From Caldifarciminota bacterium (GTDB lineage: Bacteria; Hydrothermota; Tepidihabitantia; Tepidihabitantales; Tepidihabitantaceae): a stretch of 53,245 bases of DNA. This document shows positions 39,589 to 48,412 of the stretch, piece after piece. A program made the position numbers and the translations under genes. Location of the stretch: contig CP070680.1 in assembly GCA_020352555.1 (NCBI GenBank), positions 2,203,658-2,256,902 of the forward strand. The letters run 5' to 3'. Position 1 is the first letter of the stretch, and each line of letters begins with the position of its first letter. The notes beneath the pieces are model-generated. The model made no database searches and was not told where the DNA came from. It was given only the letters and a program-made list of their open reading frames with translations.

Positions 39589-40719
39589 TCAGTTTCTCCC
39601 TTCGTCCTGCAGCGCCCGAGCCGTCGCCGTGCTGTGGTAGCGCTTTATCAGGTTGCGCATGGCCCGTGGCGCAACCGCCCACAGACGGACGGCAAATCGG
39701 TTGGCCGCAGCGATTGGGACCTTGAGCAGTATCGCCGGAATCCGGCTGTTGGGAATCAGGCTGCTGGCTCTCATCACTCTGAGAAGCCGGAGCAGGGCGG
39801 GCACGTCCCAGCAGTGACTGATTGCGTCAGCCATGTTGCGCTCACCACGCCTGATCCGCCAATCCAGTCTGCCGCGCGGCGAGTCGCCAAGGTCCTTCCC
39901 TAGAAGGTGCGGCAGCGAGTATCGGAACAGCAGCTCATCGTATCTCTGGAGAAGCTCGGACTTGGACCGGTACACCCCCCTGGCCTGAATCCTGTATGCG
40001 CCCATGAACTCCTGCAGACAGCAGCCCTTCCCCTGCATCAGAGTCATCAGCAGAAGCGGATTGTCGCCGGCCGGCAGACTCCTGAACACGTCCAAGTTGC
40101 GCTGCAGCACAGACAGCAGAACGCTCAGTCGTGCTACGCAGGAGCCAAGGTGAACCGGGACTCCACCCATGGCACGTTCTGCCCCGAATACCTCGGGACA
40201 GTCCTCACACGTGAAGAGCTGCGGGTCCAGCAGATTGCCGCGGGTATCTACATTTCTGACCCAGTGTCCGCAGACTGCGAAGTCCGAGTTCCGCTCGAGA
40301 AAATCAACCTGCTTCTGGAGCTTCATGGAGTCGGTCCAGTAGTCATCGCCCTCGAGCATCGCCACGTACTTGCCGCGGCAGGCCTTCAGGGTCGCGATGA
40401 AATTGTTCATCCCATGCAGACCCATATTCCGCTCGTGCAGCAGGGGGCGAATCCTGCCCGGGTACTTCCTCGAGTAGTCCGCTACAATGCCCCGGGTGCC
40501 GTCTGTCGAGCAGTCCTCGCCAATGATGACCTCATAGTCGAAAGCTGTCTCTTGCATCAACACGCTCTCTATGGCCTGGGCGACGTATCGCTCATGGTTG
40601 TAGGTGATCATTGCGACGCTGACAAACGGCTGTGTGTGAGCCCCGGCGCTGTCGCCGGCATCCACGTTGGTTGTCGGGTCCGGTCCCAAGGTTGGTGGAG
40701 AATGCGGTTGGCTTGTCAT
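39589..40719 (-). CDS. GT2 glycosyltransferase (paralogue of the gene at 42813)
   Basis: A GT-A enzyme of about 376 residues. SVAMITYNHERYVAQAIESVLMQETAFDYEVIIGEDCSTDGTRGIV opens the domain (about residue 34), followed by CRGKYVAMLEGDDYWTDSMKLQKQVDFLERNSDFAVCGHWVRNVD with the E-G-D-D metal motif. The same blocks are seen in the gene at 42813-43823, so the two are paralogues with family-wide colinearity up to the last 100 residues. The start is ATG 40719 or GTG 40746; the latter would overlap the WbqC gene by 20 bases. Confidence 0.87.
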   Translation of the reverse strand: MTSQPHSPPTLGPDPTTNVDAGDSAGAHTQPFVSVAMITYNHERYVAQAIESVLMQETAFDYEVIIGEDCSTDGTRGIVADYSRKYPGRIRPLLHERNMGLHGMNNFIATLKACRGKYVAMLEGDDYWTDSMKLQKQVDFLERNSDFAVCGHWVRNVDTRGNLLDPQLFTCEDCPEVFGAERAMGGVPVHLGSCVARLSVLLSVLQRNLDVFRSLPAGDNPLLLMTLMQGKGCCLQEFMGAYRIQARGVYRSKSELLQRYDELLFRYSLPHLLGKDLGDSPRGRLDWRIRRGERNMADAISHCWDVPALLRLLRVMRASSLIPNSRIPAILLKVPIAAANRFAVRLWAVAPRAMRNLIKRYHSTATARALQDEGRN

Positions 40720-40726
40720 CGTAGAG

Positions 40727-41494
40727 TCAGTGCAGTTCTCCTTCACAGCCAGGCATCATCCCGTCTGAAGGCCCTTCGAAGTGACTCTGGCATTCCGCAG
40801 AAGCCTCCAGATACTGGAGAACCGCAGAGGACGACTTCCACATCAGGACGTCGACAATCGACAACGCAGGCTCGAAATCATACCCATCACACCGGTATGT
40901 CATGTTCTCGAACCTCTGGATCGTCAGCTTGATGCCGGCCTTCTCGAACCCGGCCTTGTCGAATAGTGCCTCTCCCCCAGGCGGGTTGACGTACTCACTC
41001 GCCCCGAGTGCCTCTGAGATACGCAGCGCCCAATCGCCCGGGCCTGCAACCGGACCCAGGCTGAGGTTCATGTCTGAGAAGAACTCGTACCGAAACGGTA
41101 TCCGGAGATGCCGGCATATCTTGTCCAGTATGGCGATGTTCAGCCGAGCGAGTGAAGGCTCGTCGTTGTCAAGGCAATCCCGAACCAGGTCGGCAGTCGC
41201 TTCGTAGTAGTGAGCTCTCTTTCGGTAATGCACCAGTTGACCGCACACCCGGTCACGCCAGTCCCTTCCTTCCTTGACGAAGATGTCCGCTATCGGTGTG
41301 TTCCGATGGTGCTTCCGAAGCGGAGCAGCAATGTACTGCCAGCCGGTATTGGGGTGCAGAATCCGGTTCCGGTTCACCCATCCGTGCCTGATGTACTGCG
41401 CCGTATCGAACACAATCCACCGGTCGGTCCTGTGTATCAAGTCGAAGTACCCCAGGTACGGGAAGAAGTAAGGCTGCATGATGGCCAGTTTCAT
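40727..41494 (-). CDS. WbqC-like family protein (second copy)
   Basis: The ATG at 41494 overlaps the stop of the VioA-like aminotransferase gene (ATGA), giving 255 residues that begin KLAIMQPYFFPYLGYFDLIHRTDRWIVFDTAQYIRHGWVNRNRIL. The family blocks (YIAAPLRKHHRNTPIADI, HYRKRAHYYEATADLVRDCL, YVNPPGGEALFDKAGFEKAGIKL) are all present. Direct coupling to a 4-keto-sugar aminotransferase supports the idea that WbqC proteins work on the amino sugar that enzyme makes, for example in acyl transfer; this is not established. The copy at 20379-21095 is clearly diverged. Confidence 0.9.
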   Translation of the reverse strand: MKLAIMQPYFFPYLGYFDLIHRTDRWIVFDTAQYIRHGWVNRNRILHPNTGWQYIAAPLRKHHRNTPIADIFVKEGRDWRDRVCGQLVHYRKRAHYYEATADLVRDCLDNDEPSLARLNIAILDKICRHLRIPFRYEFFSDMNLSLGPVAGPGDWALRISEALGASEYVNPPGGEALFDKAGFEKAGIKLTIQRFENMTYRCDGYDFEPALSIVDVLMWKSSSAVLQYLEASAECQSHFEGPSDGMMPGCEGELH

Positions 41495-42693
41495 GCACGT
41501 GTACCTGCACGAGCCCGGATCTCGCCGACATAGAGACAGATTCTCTCCACCGTCTCTGCCGATATCCCGCTGTAGGTCGGCAGCGTCAGTATCCTCTCTG
41601 CCACTCGCCTTGCCACTGTCAGCGGGTCCCGCGTCTGGACATTCTGGTAGCACGCGAAATCCGGCACCAGCGGATAGAAGTACCTGCGGGCGTGCACATT
41701 GAGCTTCCTCAACTCCTCGTACAGCCTGTCCCGGCTCATGCCGAAATCTGCTTCATCCACCTCAACCGGCACGTACCCGTAGTTGTAGCGGATCTCTGGC
41801 GGCAGAGGCGGCGGGATGCGGATGCCCGGCACGTCGGCGAGACGCTCCCGGTAGATCGCCTCGATCGCCTGGCCCTTGGAAGTCAGTTCGCCGATGTGCC
41901 TCAGCACCAGTGTGCCCATCAGCGCCTGCATCTCCATCATTTTCGCGTTGGTGCCCGGCATCACTACCTCGACTTCATTTCTGAATCCGAAGTTCCTCAG
42001 GTAGTCGAACGTCTGCTTGAGCCCGGCGTCGCGGAAGACAAGCATCCCGCCTTCCATCGAGTGGTAAAGCTTGGTCGCATGGAAGCTGAACATGCTCATG
42101 TCGCCGTAGTGGGCGATGGACTTGCCGCCGACTTCCACACCGAACGCGTGCGCGGCGTCATAGATGAGCGTCAGTTTGTGCCGCCGCGCTATATCTGCCA
42201 GTTCTTTCACCCTGCAGGGATAGCCGAACACGTGGACGGCGAGAATCGCGGAAGTCCAGGGAGTAATCGCCGCCTCGACCTTCTCAGGGTCGAGGGTGAA
42301 GTAGTCCGGTTCAATGTCCACGAATACCGGCCTGATTTTGCACCAGAACAACGCGTGGGTGGTGGCGACAAAGGTGAACGGCGTAGTAATCACCTCGCCT
42401 GATATCCCCATCCCCTGGAGGCCGAGTTGCAGAGCCAGAGTCCCATTGTTGAACAGACAGACGTTGTCCGTCCCGAAGTGCCTGCCAAGCAGGCTGGCAT
42501 AGCGCTTAAGAACCGGGCCGTTGTTCGTCAGCCAGTGGTTGCCCCACATCTCCTTCAGCCCGTCGACAAACTCATCAAACGGAGGCAGATAGGGACGGGT
42601 AACGTATACCGGTTCGTCAAAACGCTCCAGGTCGATACGTTCGGTTTGCAGCCTGTCAGCCGGCGAGGACCCTGTATTGGTGCGCTTCAGCAC
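41491..42693 (-). CDS. DegT/DnrJ-family aminotransferase, VioA-like
   Basis: A 400-residue PLP enzyme. The segment VTRPYLPPFDEFVDGLKEMWGNHWLTNNGPVLKRYASLLG opens as in VioA (dTDP-4-amino-4,6-dideoxyglucose forming). The blocks LFNNGTLALQLGLQGMGISGEVITTPFTFVATTHALFW, LAVHVFGYPCRVKELADIA, IYDAAHAFGV and SMFSFHATKLYHSMEGGML (catalytic Lys in ATKLYH) are diagnostic. The expected product is a dTDP-4-amino-4,6-dideoxy sugar, which WbqC- or FemAB-type neighbours could acylate. dTDP-glucose synthesis genes are not in the window. Confidence 0.9.
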   Translation of the reverse strand: MLKRTNTGSSPADRLQTERIDLERFDEPVYVTRPYLPPFDEFVDGLKEMWGNHWLTNNGPVLKRYASLLGRHFGTDNVCLFNNGTLALQLGLQGMGISGEVITTPFTFVATTHALFWCKIRPVFVDIEPDYFTLDPEKVEAAITPWTSAILAVHVFGYPCRVKELADIARRHKLTLIYDAAHAFGVEVGGKSIAHYGDMSMFSFHATKLYHSMEGGMLVFRDAGLKQTFDYLRNFGFRNEVEVVMPGTNAKMMEMQALMGTLVLRHIGELTSKGQAIEAIYRERLADVPGIRIPPPLPPEIRYNYGYVPVEVDEADFGMSRDRLYEELRKLNVHARRYFYPLVPDFACYQNVQTRDPLTVARRVAERILTLPTYSGISAETVERICLYVGEIRARAGTRA

Positions 42694-42812
42694 AGCAGCA
42701 ACTCCAGTCTGGCAAGGACCAATGACATGGCGGACTCATGGGTGATGCGCCTCGCGACAGCCGAGGGCAGCTCAAGTTTGCAGACGGATGAGATCCACGG
42801 CAGCCGCATGAT

Positions 42813-43823
42813 TCAACGCAGCCCTATTCTGCGCAGGGTCCGGCCGCCGAGGACCCTGGGGTATGTCGCGGCGTCCAGGGCAGTCCGACGCGCGGCCAGA
42901 CCCAGCACTGCCCTGATCCGCCCGCGTGGAACCAGTTCATTGTCCTTCATCATTCGATACAACTTGAATGCGGCAAGGGGACCTGAGCCATGGACAACAG
43001 CCCAGGCTACCCTCTCTTCGCCCCTCCTGATCTGATTCGCGACCGCGGTGCGGTAATCGGCACCGACCTCGCCGTTGAGCAACGTCGGTAGCGAGTAGAA
43101 GTACTGGAGCAACGCAAACCGCCTGTTCAGCTCCGAACGCGGCGACCAGTAGCCGCCGGAGTGAAAGCGCCACACGCCCATTGTCTCGTGAAAGCAGAAG
43201 CCCTTCCCCTGTGCCAGGAGCAGAAGGAGCAGCGGCTCGTCGTGTGCCGGCAACTTGAGTACCAGGTCCATCTTCTGCTGCGGGATGGACCGCAGCGCAC
43301 TGGTCCGGAATACCCAGGAATTCATGTGGGTTGGCGTGCCCTGGACAGCATGCTCTACCCCGAACTCCTCCGGACACTTCTCACCGGTGAAGACCTGCCT
43401 CTCAAGGGGTTTGCCCGAACCATCCACGTTCTTGACCCAATGGCCGCTGACCGTGAACTCCGGATTCTCCTCCAGAAAGTCCACCTGTTTCTGTAGCTTG
43501 TGGGGGTCGGTCCAGTAGTCGTCGCCCTCGCAGAGCGCGATGTATTTGCCCCGGGCAGCCGACCGGATCCGGAAGGCGTTCTGCGACACCCCGACGTTCG
43601 CATCCGATGCTATCACCCTGACGAGCTGCGGGAACCGCCCGGCGTAGTCCTGCACGATCTGGGGCGTTCCGTCCGTCGAGCAGTCATCACCGATGATGAT
43701 CTCGATGGGGAAGCTGACCTTCTGCATCAGGAACGACTCCATCGCCTGGGCCAGGTACTTCTCGTGGTTATACGTTGCGCAGCATATGCTGACCAACGGT
43801 GCGTCGACCCGGTCGTTCTTCAC
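42813..43823 (-). CDS. GT2 glycosyltransferase
   Basis: The start is GTG 43823 with GAGGA about 7 bases upstream; a longer frame back to 43907 overlaps the GT4 gene and adds nothing recognisable. The 336-residue protein begins the GT-A fold at once: VSICCATYNHEKYLAQAMESFLMQKVSFPIEIIIGDDCSTDGTPQIV, then ARGKYIALCEGDDYWTDPHKLQKQVDFLEENPEFTVSGHWVKNVDGSG. The E-G-D-D motif binds the metal-nucleotide. It is paralogous to 39589-40719. A gap of about 120 bases to the aminotransferase gene holds nothing evident. Confidence 0.88.
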   Translation of the reverse strand: MKNDRVDAPLVSICCATYNHEKYLAQAMESFLMQKVSFPIEIIIGDDCSTDGTPQIVQDYAGRFPQLVRVIASDANVGVSQNAFRIRSAARGKYIALCEGDDYWTDPHKLQKQVDFLEENPEFTVSGHWVKNVDGSGKPLERQVFTGEKCPEEFGVEHAVQGTPTHMNSWVFRTSALRSIPQQKMDLVLKLPAHDEPLLLLLLAQGKGFCFHETMGVWRFHSGGYWSPRSELNRRFALLQYFYSLPTLLNGEVGADYRTAVANQIRRGEERVAWAVVHGSGPLAAFKLYRMMKDNELVPRGRIRAVLGLAARRTALDAATYPRVLGGRTLRRIGLR

Positions 43824-43851
43824 GATTCCATCCTCGGGAAGCAACCGCCGG

Positions 43852-45087
43852 TCATGCGTTGACCGCCTCGAGCAAGAAGGTCTCAATCTTGTCCACGTAC
43901 GGCCCAAGCAGGTGCCGGGTCATAATCGCAGTGCGGGCATTGTAGGTGATACTGCGGTAGGTATCCGGATGCGCGATGAGCTCACTTATCAGGCGGACGG
44001 CGGCCTCGAGATCGCCCTCTGGGACAAGATAGCCTGTCTCCCGGTCCTGGATTATCTCGGCAGAACCTTCGTTACCGTATGAGATGACGGCACATCCACT
44101 GGCCATTGCTTCCAGGGGCACGCGGGACAGGCCGGACTTGTGGAGGCTGGGGAAAAAGCATATGTCAGCTTGCTGATAGATCGAGGGCAGCTGTCCGTAG
44201 CCGACCATGGAAGGCAGCACCTGCACGTGCTCCGCCAACTGCAGATCCTTGATTTCCTTCTCGAGTGCGTGCAGATAGGACGGGTCCCAGACGTGCCCGG
44301 AAAGAACCAGTCGTGCATCTATGTCTCTCTGGTGCAATGCCGCGAGGAGGCGAACGGCCTCGCGCTGGTTCTTGGCTGCTTCGAATCTTCCGGGGAGGGC
44401 AATGCTCGGAGGATGCCTGACCGCGGCTCTGGGGGTGAATGCGAACATCTCAGTATCCAGACCAGAATATATGACCGCACTGCCATCTATGGGCATGCCC
44501 TCTGCCTTCGCATTCTGGCGGCCCCATTCGCTGTTGAAGTAGCCCCGCATGTTCGCGGGCCACGACCACTTCTTTTTGAGGGCACTGCCACTGACCGCGC
44601 AGCAGGAGGCAATCAGAGTTGGCTTCAGCAGGGCCTTCAACTTCGAGATGGGCTTGCCTTCAGCGAAGGGATACCAGTAGCCATGGTTGTTGTATGAAAG
44701 AGACATACCGATTGTGCCCTCGTCGTATACTACTGGAATGCCGCATTCCGCGAGATATGGAATCAGGGTCTTGGAAAGGTCACAGATGTGCAGGAGATAG
44801 ACGAAATCCGGACGATACCAGTCAACCTTCCTCTTGACGAACGTGACGTCCTTGATCTCATCCAGAATTCTCTTCTTCCGACCCGCGGGTTCATCCCACC
44901 TCGAGAGCTTTCTGAAGACATCCTTCTCCGGTGTCAGCGGATCCTTCTCGCCGCGGGGACGTTTCGTCGTGACCACCGCGATGTCGTGGCCGCGCTCTAG
45001 CAGCCGGTCCAGAAGCTCCTTCGCACGAAGACCGAATCCACCAAAATGGTAGGGTGGATAGCAGTCCGTGATGGCGAGTATCCTCAT
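43852..45087 (-). CDS. GT4 glycosyltransferase
   Basis: A 411-residue GT-B enzyme. RILAITDCYPPYHFGGFGLRAKELLDRLLERGHDIAVVTTKRPRGEKDPLTPEKDVFRKL starts it; VDWYRPDFVYLLHICDLSKTLIPYL and AVIYSGLDTEMF lie in the middle; IALPGRFEAAKNQREAVRLLAAL, YGQLPSIYQQADICFFPSLHKSGLSRVPLEAMASGCAVISYGNEGSAEII make up the donor side with the E-x7-E region. The donor sugar is unknown. It starts in an ATGA overlap with the ATP-grasp gene, so the two are translationally coupled. Confidence 0.9.
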   Translation of the reverse strand: MRILAITDCYPPYHFGGFGLRAKELLDRLLERGHDIAVVTTKRPRGEKDPLTPEKDVFRKLSRWDEPAGRKKRILDEIKDVTFVKRKVDWYRPDFVYLLHICDLSKTLIPYLAECGIPVVYDEGTIGMSLSYNNHGYWYPFAEGKPISKLKALLKPTLIASCCAVSGSALKKKWSWPANMRGYFNSEWGRQNAKAEGMPIDGSAVIYSGLDTEMFAFTPRAAVRHPPSIALPGRFEAAKNQREAVRLLAALHQRDIDARLVLSGHVWDPSYLHALEKEIKDLQLAEHVQVLPSMVGYGQLPSIYQQADICFFPSLHKSGLSRVPLEAMASGCAVISYGNEGSAEIIQDRETGYLVPEGDLEAAVRLISELIAHPDTYRSITYNARTAIMTRHLLGPYVDKIETFLLEAVNA

Positions 45088-46211
45088 CGGCCAAGCGCCG
45101 CGTGTGCGCCCCCGTTGGACTCCAAACCTGGCTTGCCGTCGTCGGCAGGAGCGACTCTTGAGTCAAGCCGACGGAGAAAGTCTTCCACCTGGGCCTCCTC
45201 TGGCCACTTCCGCCCTGGTATCCATGCGAGGACGCCGCGATCCGGCGAGCCATCCAGTCGCCAGTGCCCAGGGCAAAACTGGACTGACCAACTGGGATAG
45301 GTGTAGCTGATTTCGACGACTACCGGCGTCGTTCCCTTGTAGAGTCCGTCAATTGCGCAGCTTTGACAGGCCAGGGATCGGGCGGTCAGAAATGCCAGGC
45401 GCACGAAGCGCTCGTCGATCAGCTTCGGGTCGAAATCCGACACTCCGCTGCCACTCGCGCGGAAGTCTCCAGGACGGTTCTGTCGACGAGACGCGAAGGC
45501 GCGATTTCCTATCACTGTCACGCGCGTGTCAGAATCGTTGCCGGGCAGAAACTCCTGGAACAACACATAGCCGCTCTGCAGTTCATAGCCGTCGTCCCAG
45601 GGCGGCAGCGGCGTTCCGTGGTGAAGAACACTGGCGACGGCTCTGATCCGCCGCCTCCAGGGCAGAGCACGGAACTGCCCTTCGTCCAAGGTGGCCAATC
45701 TGCGCCTGAACAAACGGTCGATCCAAACGTGCGCCTCGGAGGGGTCACGCACCAACCGCACGTTGGCGGAGCTGCAGCCGGTGGCCAATTTGAGAACCAT
45801 AGGATAGGATGCGTTCGTCGCCCACTCTTTGGCTGCGTCCCGCTGAAACCAGATCCAGGTCTCTGGTATGGGTATTCTCTTGGCCTTCAGGAGATACGTC
45901 TGAGCTATCTTGTCATCGTAGTACCAACATGTATTCTGGTCCGGGTACGTGGCCAGTCCCATCTGCAACTCAACAACCGGCAGCAGACGCCGCGCGATGC
46001 GTGACATGCCTCCGAAGTGTCCCCAGCGCCACATGAGCCCGTCACACCCCTGTAGCTGTTCGAGAATATCGGACCTTCGCACGTCCACCCATCGCACTTC
46101 GTGTCCAGCCGCCTGCAGCAGCGTAGACCAGCGAGGCGAAGAGGCGTCGCACAACTCCGGGGTACCGGGGTCAGTATAGTCGGACGGATGAATAGCGATC
46201 GTGTATCGCAT
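45084..46211 (-). CDS. ATP-grasp-type ligase (RimK-like group)
   Basis: A 375-residue protein. The N-terminal part (TIAIHPSDYTDPGTPELCDASSPRW..LLQAAGHEVRWVDVRRSDILEQLQGCDGLMWRWGHFGGM) precedes an ATP-grasp core: PDQNTCWYYDDKIAQTYLLKAKRIPIPETW, YPMVLKLATGCSSANVRLVRDPSEA (Lys plus flexible loop), VLFQEFLPGNDSDTRVTVIGNRAFASRRQNRPGDFRASGSG and AIDGLYKGTTPVVVEISYTYP as the Mg site. Similar cluster genes are annotated only as ATP-grasp proteins; carboxylate-amine ligation is the expected chemistry. It is different from the ATP-grasp protein at 29313-30506. Confidence 0.78.
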   Translation of the reverse strand: MRYTIAIHPSDYTDPGTPELCDASSPRWSTLLQAAGHEVRWVDVRRSDILEQLQGCDGLMWRWGHFGGMSRIARRLLPVVELQMGLATYPDQNTCWYYDDKIAQTYLLKAKRIPIPETWIWFQRDAAKEWATNASYPMVLKLATGCSSANVRLVRDPSEAHVWIDRLFRRRLATLDEGQFRALPWRRRIRAVASVLHHGTPLPPWDDGYELQSGYVLFQEFLPGNDSDTRVTVIGNRAFASRRQNRPGDFRASGSGVSDFDPKLIDERFVRLAFLTARSLACQSCAIDGLYKGTTPVVVEISYTYPSWSVQFCPGHWRLDGSPDRGVLAWIPGRKWPEEAQVEDFLRRLDSRVAPADDGKPGLESNGGAHAALGR

Positions 46212-46214
46212 CGA

Positions 46215-47363
46215 CTACCAGCCCAGCGAACGGAGACCTATACCAAGGGCTCGTCGCAACCTCAGAAGGTGGCGTCCCAAAGGAGATTGAACATGTACAT
46301 CGCGGATCGGCTCGGAGCCATAGAAGTACTCGATCTTCCCTTTCGACAGTCGTGCTCTGAGTACTGGTTCCGTGTTGCACTGCAACGCCTGTCGGTGCAG
46401 TTCGGAGTATCGCATCAGGCGACTGTTGGACCTATCCAAGTCCGCCTCTAGGCAATCTCGCGCGATCGGGCGGGGGACATAGTCCTGCCCGAAGACGAGG
46501 GGGTGAATCGCTTCCAGCTCCAATCGGCCTTCAGGGCGATTCGGGCTAACTCGGAACTGAATGGCCAGCGACTCCCGGTTTGCGGGCGACTGCTCCTGCC
46601 TCCCTCGCTGATGAGAGCCATCGGCCAGCACTCGTAAGGTATCGATTGGACCGAACAGGAAGTTCCCCAGTCCATAGAATATCCAGCGACCCTGGTAGCG
46701 TTCATAGCTCTGGATTACATGGGCATGACAACCGACGACAGCATCGGCCCCCCATTCAGCCGCTCGGTGTGCAAGTCGTATTTGATCCGGAACAGGATCA
46801 TGGCTGTGCTCCACTCCCCAATGAAGATACACCAGCAAGGCATCGGCCTCAGAGCGCGCATCGGTTATGCTCGTTCTGAGGAGGTCCAGGCTGAGCGGCG
46901 CAACTCCTGACGAAGTGTAGGTTGCCAGGTTCTCACCGTTGGTTGTAGGACAAGCCAGCGATATGATTGCCATCCGGACCCCGTTCTGCTCCACGACGGC
47001 AGGCCTAAGTGCGGCCTCGAGGCTAGCGCCATACCCAACCGTCATGACACCCGCATCCGCTAGGCAGTCGACAGTATCTTGAGCGCCCGCTTCTCCATAG
47101 TCGGAAACGTGGTTGTTTCCCACCACGGCAACCTGCATTCGCTTCAGCGCACCCACACATCCTGGAGACGCTCGCAACGTTGCCCATTTGTTGGGTTTCG
47201 GTTGCCCACCCGCAGTCAGCGCGAATTCGACATTGGCCACGACCACTGAATCGTCGCCTGCCAACGAGTCGATCCCTGCCCAGAGGTCGTAGCCGGATGT
47301 CCCAAGCACGAGCTTCTCGGGTTCGCCGCTCAGGCATAGGTCGCCACAGACGATGACCTTCAT
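46215..47363 (-). CDS. CapA-like metallophosphatase-fold protein
   Basis: A 382-residue protein of the PGA_cap/CapA family. It begins KVIVCGDLCLSGEPEKL (metal-binding D near residue 8) and continues with VVVANVEFALTAGG (N-x-E), AVVGNNHVSDYGEAGAQDTVDCLADAGVMTVGYG (GNNH), LLVYLHWGVEHSHDPVPDQIRLAHRAAEWGADAVVGCHAHVIQSYERYQGRWIFYGLGNFLFG (H-W-G and G-C-H-x-H). All metal ligands of the calcineurin-like fold are present. CapA is required for poly-gamma-glutamate capsule synthesis, a process involving peptide-like polymers; in this cluster it is the one gene clearly linked to amide polymers. The start overlaps the CgeB-like gene by ATGA. Confidence 0.9.
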   Translation of the reverse strand: MKVIVCGDLCLSGEPEKLVLGTSGYDLWAGIDSLAGDDSVVVANVEFALTAGGQPKPNKWATLRASPGCVGALKRMQVAVVGNNHVSDYGEAGAQDTVDCLADAGVMTVGYGASLEAALRPAVVEQNGVRMAIISLACPTTNGENLATYTSSGVAPLSLDLLRTSITDARSEADALLVYLHWGVEHSHDPVPDQIRLAHRAAEWGADAVVGCHAHVIQSYERYQGRWIFYGLGNFLFGPIDTLRVLADGSHQRGRQEQSPANRESLAIQFRVSPNRPEGRLELEAIHPLVFGQDYVPRPIARDCLEADLDRSNSRLMRYSELHRQALQCNTEPVLRARLSKGKIEYFYGSEPIRDVHVQSPLGRHLLRLRRALGIGLRSLGW

Positions 47364-48412
47364 CCTTGAACAGAAGCTCCGCGTCGGCTGCCCCGAAGCA
47401 CACCCTCAATCTGCTCGATTAGCGGCACCGCCGTATGTCGGTAGGTCAGTGAATTCAGCACAATCCGACGTCCGTTCTCGGCTATACGTCTTCGTTCCTC
47501 GACGTGCCTGAGGTAGTAATCGACCTTCTCAACCATCTCATCCAGCGACCTGTAGATGACGATGGACTCTCCATCCTTGAGTGCGGTACTCTCAAGGTCT
47601 TTGCGCCACTCGGTAATCACAAAGCCGCCACACGCCAGCACTTCAGGTACCCGCTGGCTGAAGGCGTTGATCTGCTTTTCGTCGATTTCAATATTCAGAA
47701 CAATCTTCGCTGCATTGTAGATCTTCGTCTTCTTCAATCCATAGACCGGTTCGCTGCGAAAACACCGCGTCAATCCTGGCACTTTGGTCCACTCATTGCT
47801 GCCCCATATGCGCAGGTCCCAACGGGTCAGTCGGCACAGTGCAGTTGCGCGGTTGGCGCTGGCACCACCGATGAACGCTACCTCGGCGCCGAAATCGCAC
47901 TGGTCGTGGTGAGACAACGGCACGGGCAGGTGTTCCTCAGGGTCCGCTGCACTTCGCAGAAGAAGAACAGTCAAGCGCTTACCACAGCGTGCACCTTGCA
48001 GGACTGGCATCATGTAACTGTCATGTACAATTACGAAATCCGCTTCTCGGATAGTGGCAGTCGTGGCACCCTCGATCAGGTGGTTGTACCCCAGGATGAA
48101 GCCCACGAGGCCGCCGCTCCCTCTGCGCAACCTTCGCACGCCTTCTGGTGAGGCGAGCGTGCCACCTGTAAGCACGATGTCCGGTCGATAGTCAGCACAT
48201 GCCTTCTCGACGGTCCTCTCCCAAGAGACCCGCCGCCACTCTCCATCGTCCGGCGCGAGTGCGTCCCACAGCCGGGTTTGCACGTGGTTGTCGAATTCCA
48301 AGTCAAATGGGAAGAGCCGAACCTCATGTCCCTCCCGCTCCCAGACTTTGGACATCAACAAGGGATAGTCGGTCGTGGCCTCGTCCAACGGGCAAACGAA
48401 AAAGACCCTCAT
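47360..48412 (-). CDS. CgeB-like glycosyltransferase (Glyco_trans_1_2 type)
   Basis: The start is ATG 48412, overlapping the previous stop (ATGA); an upstream extension to 48580 is not supported. The 350-residue protein begins RVFFVCPLDEATTDYPLLMSKVWEREGHEVRLFPFDL. It carries the CgeB/DUF3880 blocks DFVIVHDSYMMPVLQ, FGAEVAFIGGASANRATAL, WDLRIWGSNEW and the closing KIVLNIEIDEKQINAFSQRVPEVLACGGFVITEWRKDLES..DGESIVIYRSLDEMVEKVDYYLRHVEERRRIAENGR. This is a GT-B donor half used in spore coat and surface polysaccharide synthesis. The sugar is unknown. Confidence 0.86.
   Translation of the reverse strand: MRVFFVCPLDEATTDYPLLMSKVWEREGHEVRLFPFDLEFDNHVQTRLWDALAPDDGEWRRVSWERTVEKACADYRPDIVLTGGTLASPEGVRRLRRGSGGLVGFILGYNHLIEGATTATIREADFVIVHDSYMMPVLQGARCGKRLTVLLLRSAADPEEHLPVPLSHHDQCDFGAEVAFIGGASANRATALCRLTRWDLRIWGSNEWTKVPGLTRCFRSEPVYGLKKTKIYNAAKIVLNIEIDEKQINAFSQRVPEVLACGGFVITEWRKDLESTALKDGESIVIYRSLDEMVEKVDYYLRHVEERRRIAENGRRIVLNSLTYRHTAVPLIEQIEGVLRGSRRGASVQG

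Noticed and set aside
39907-40932. Long plus-strand frame of 341 codons opposite GT2 and WbqC genes
   Set aside because: It runs antisense across two clear family genes and has no recognisable protein content.
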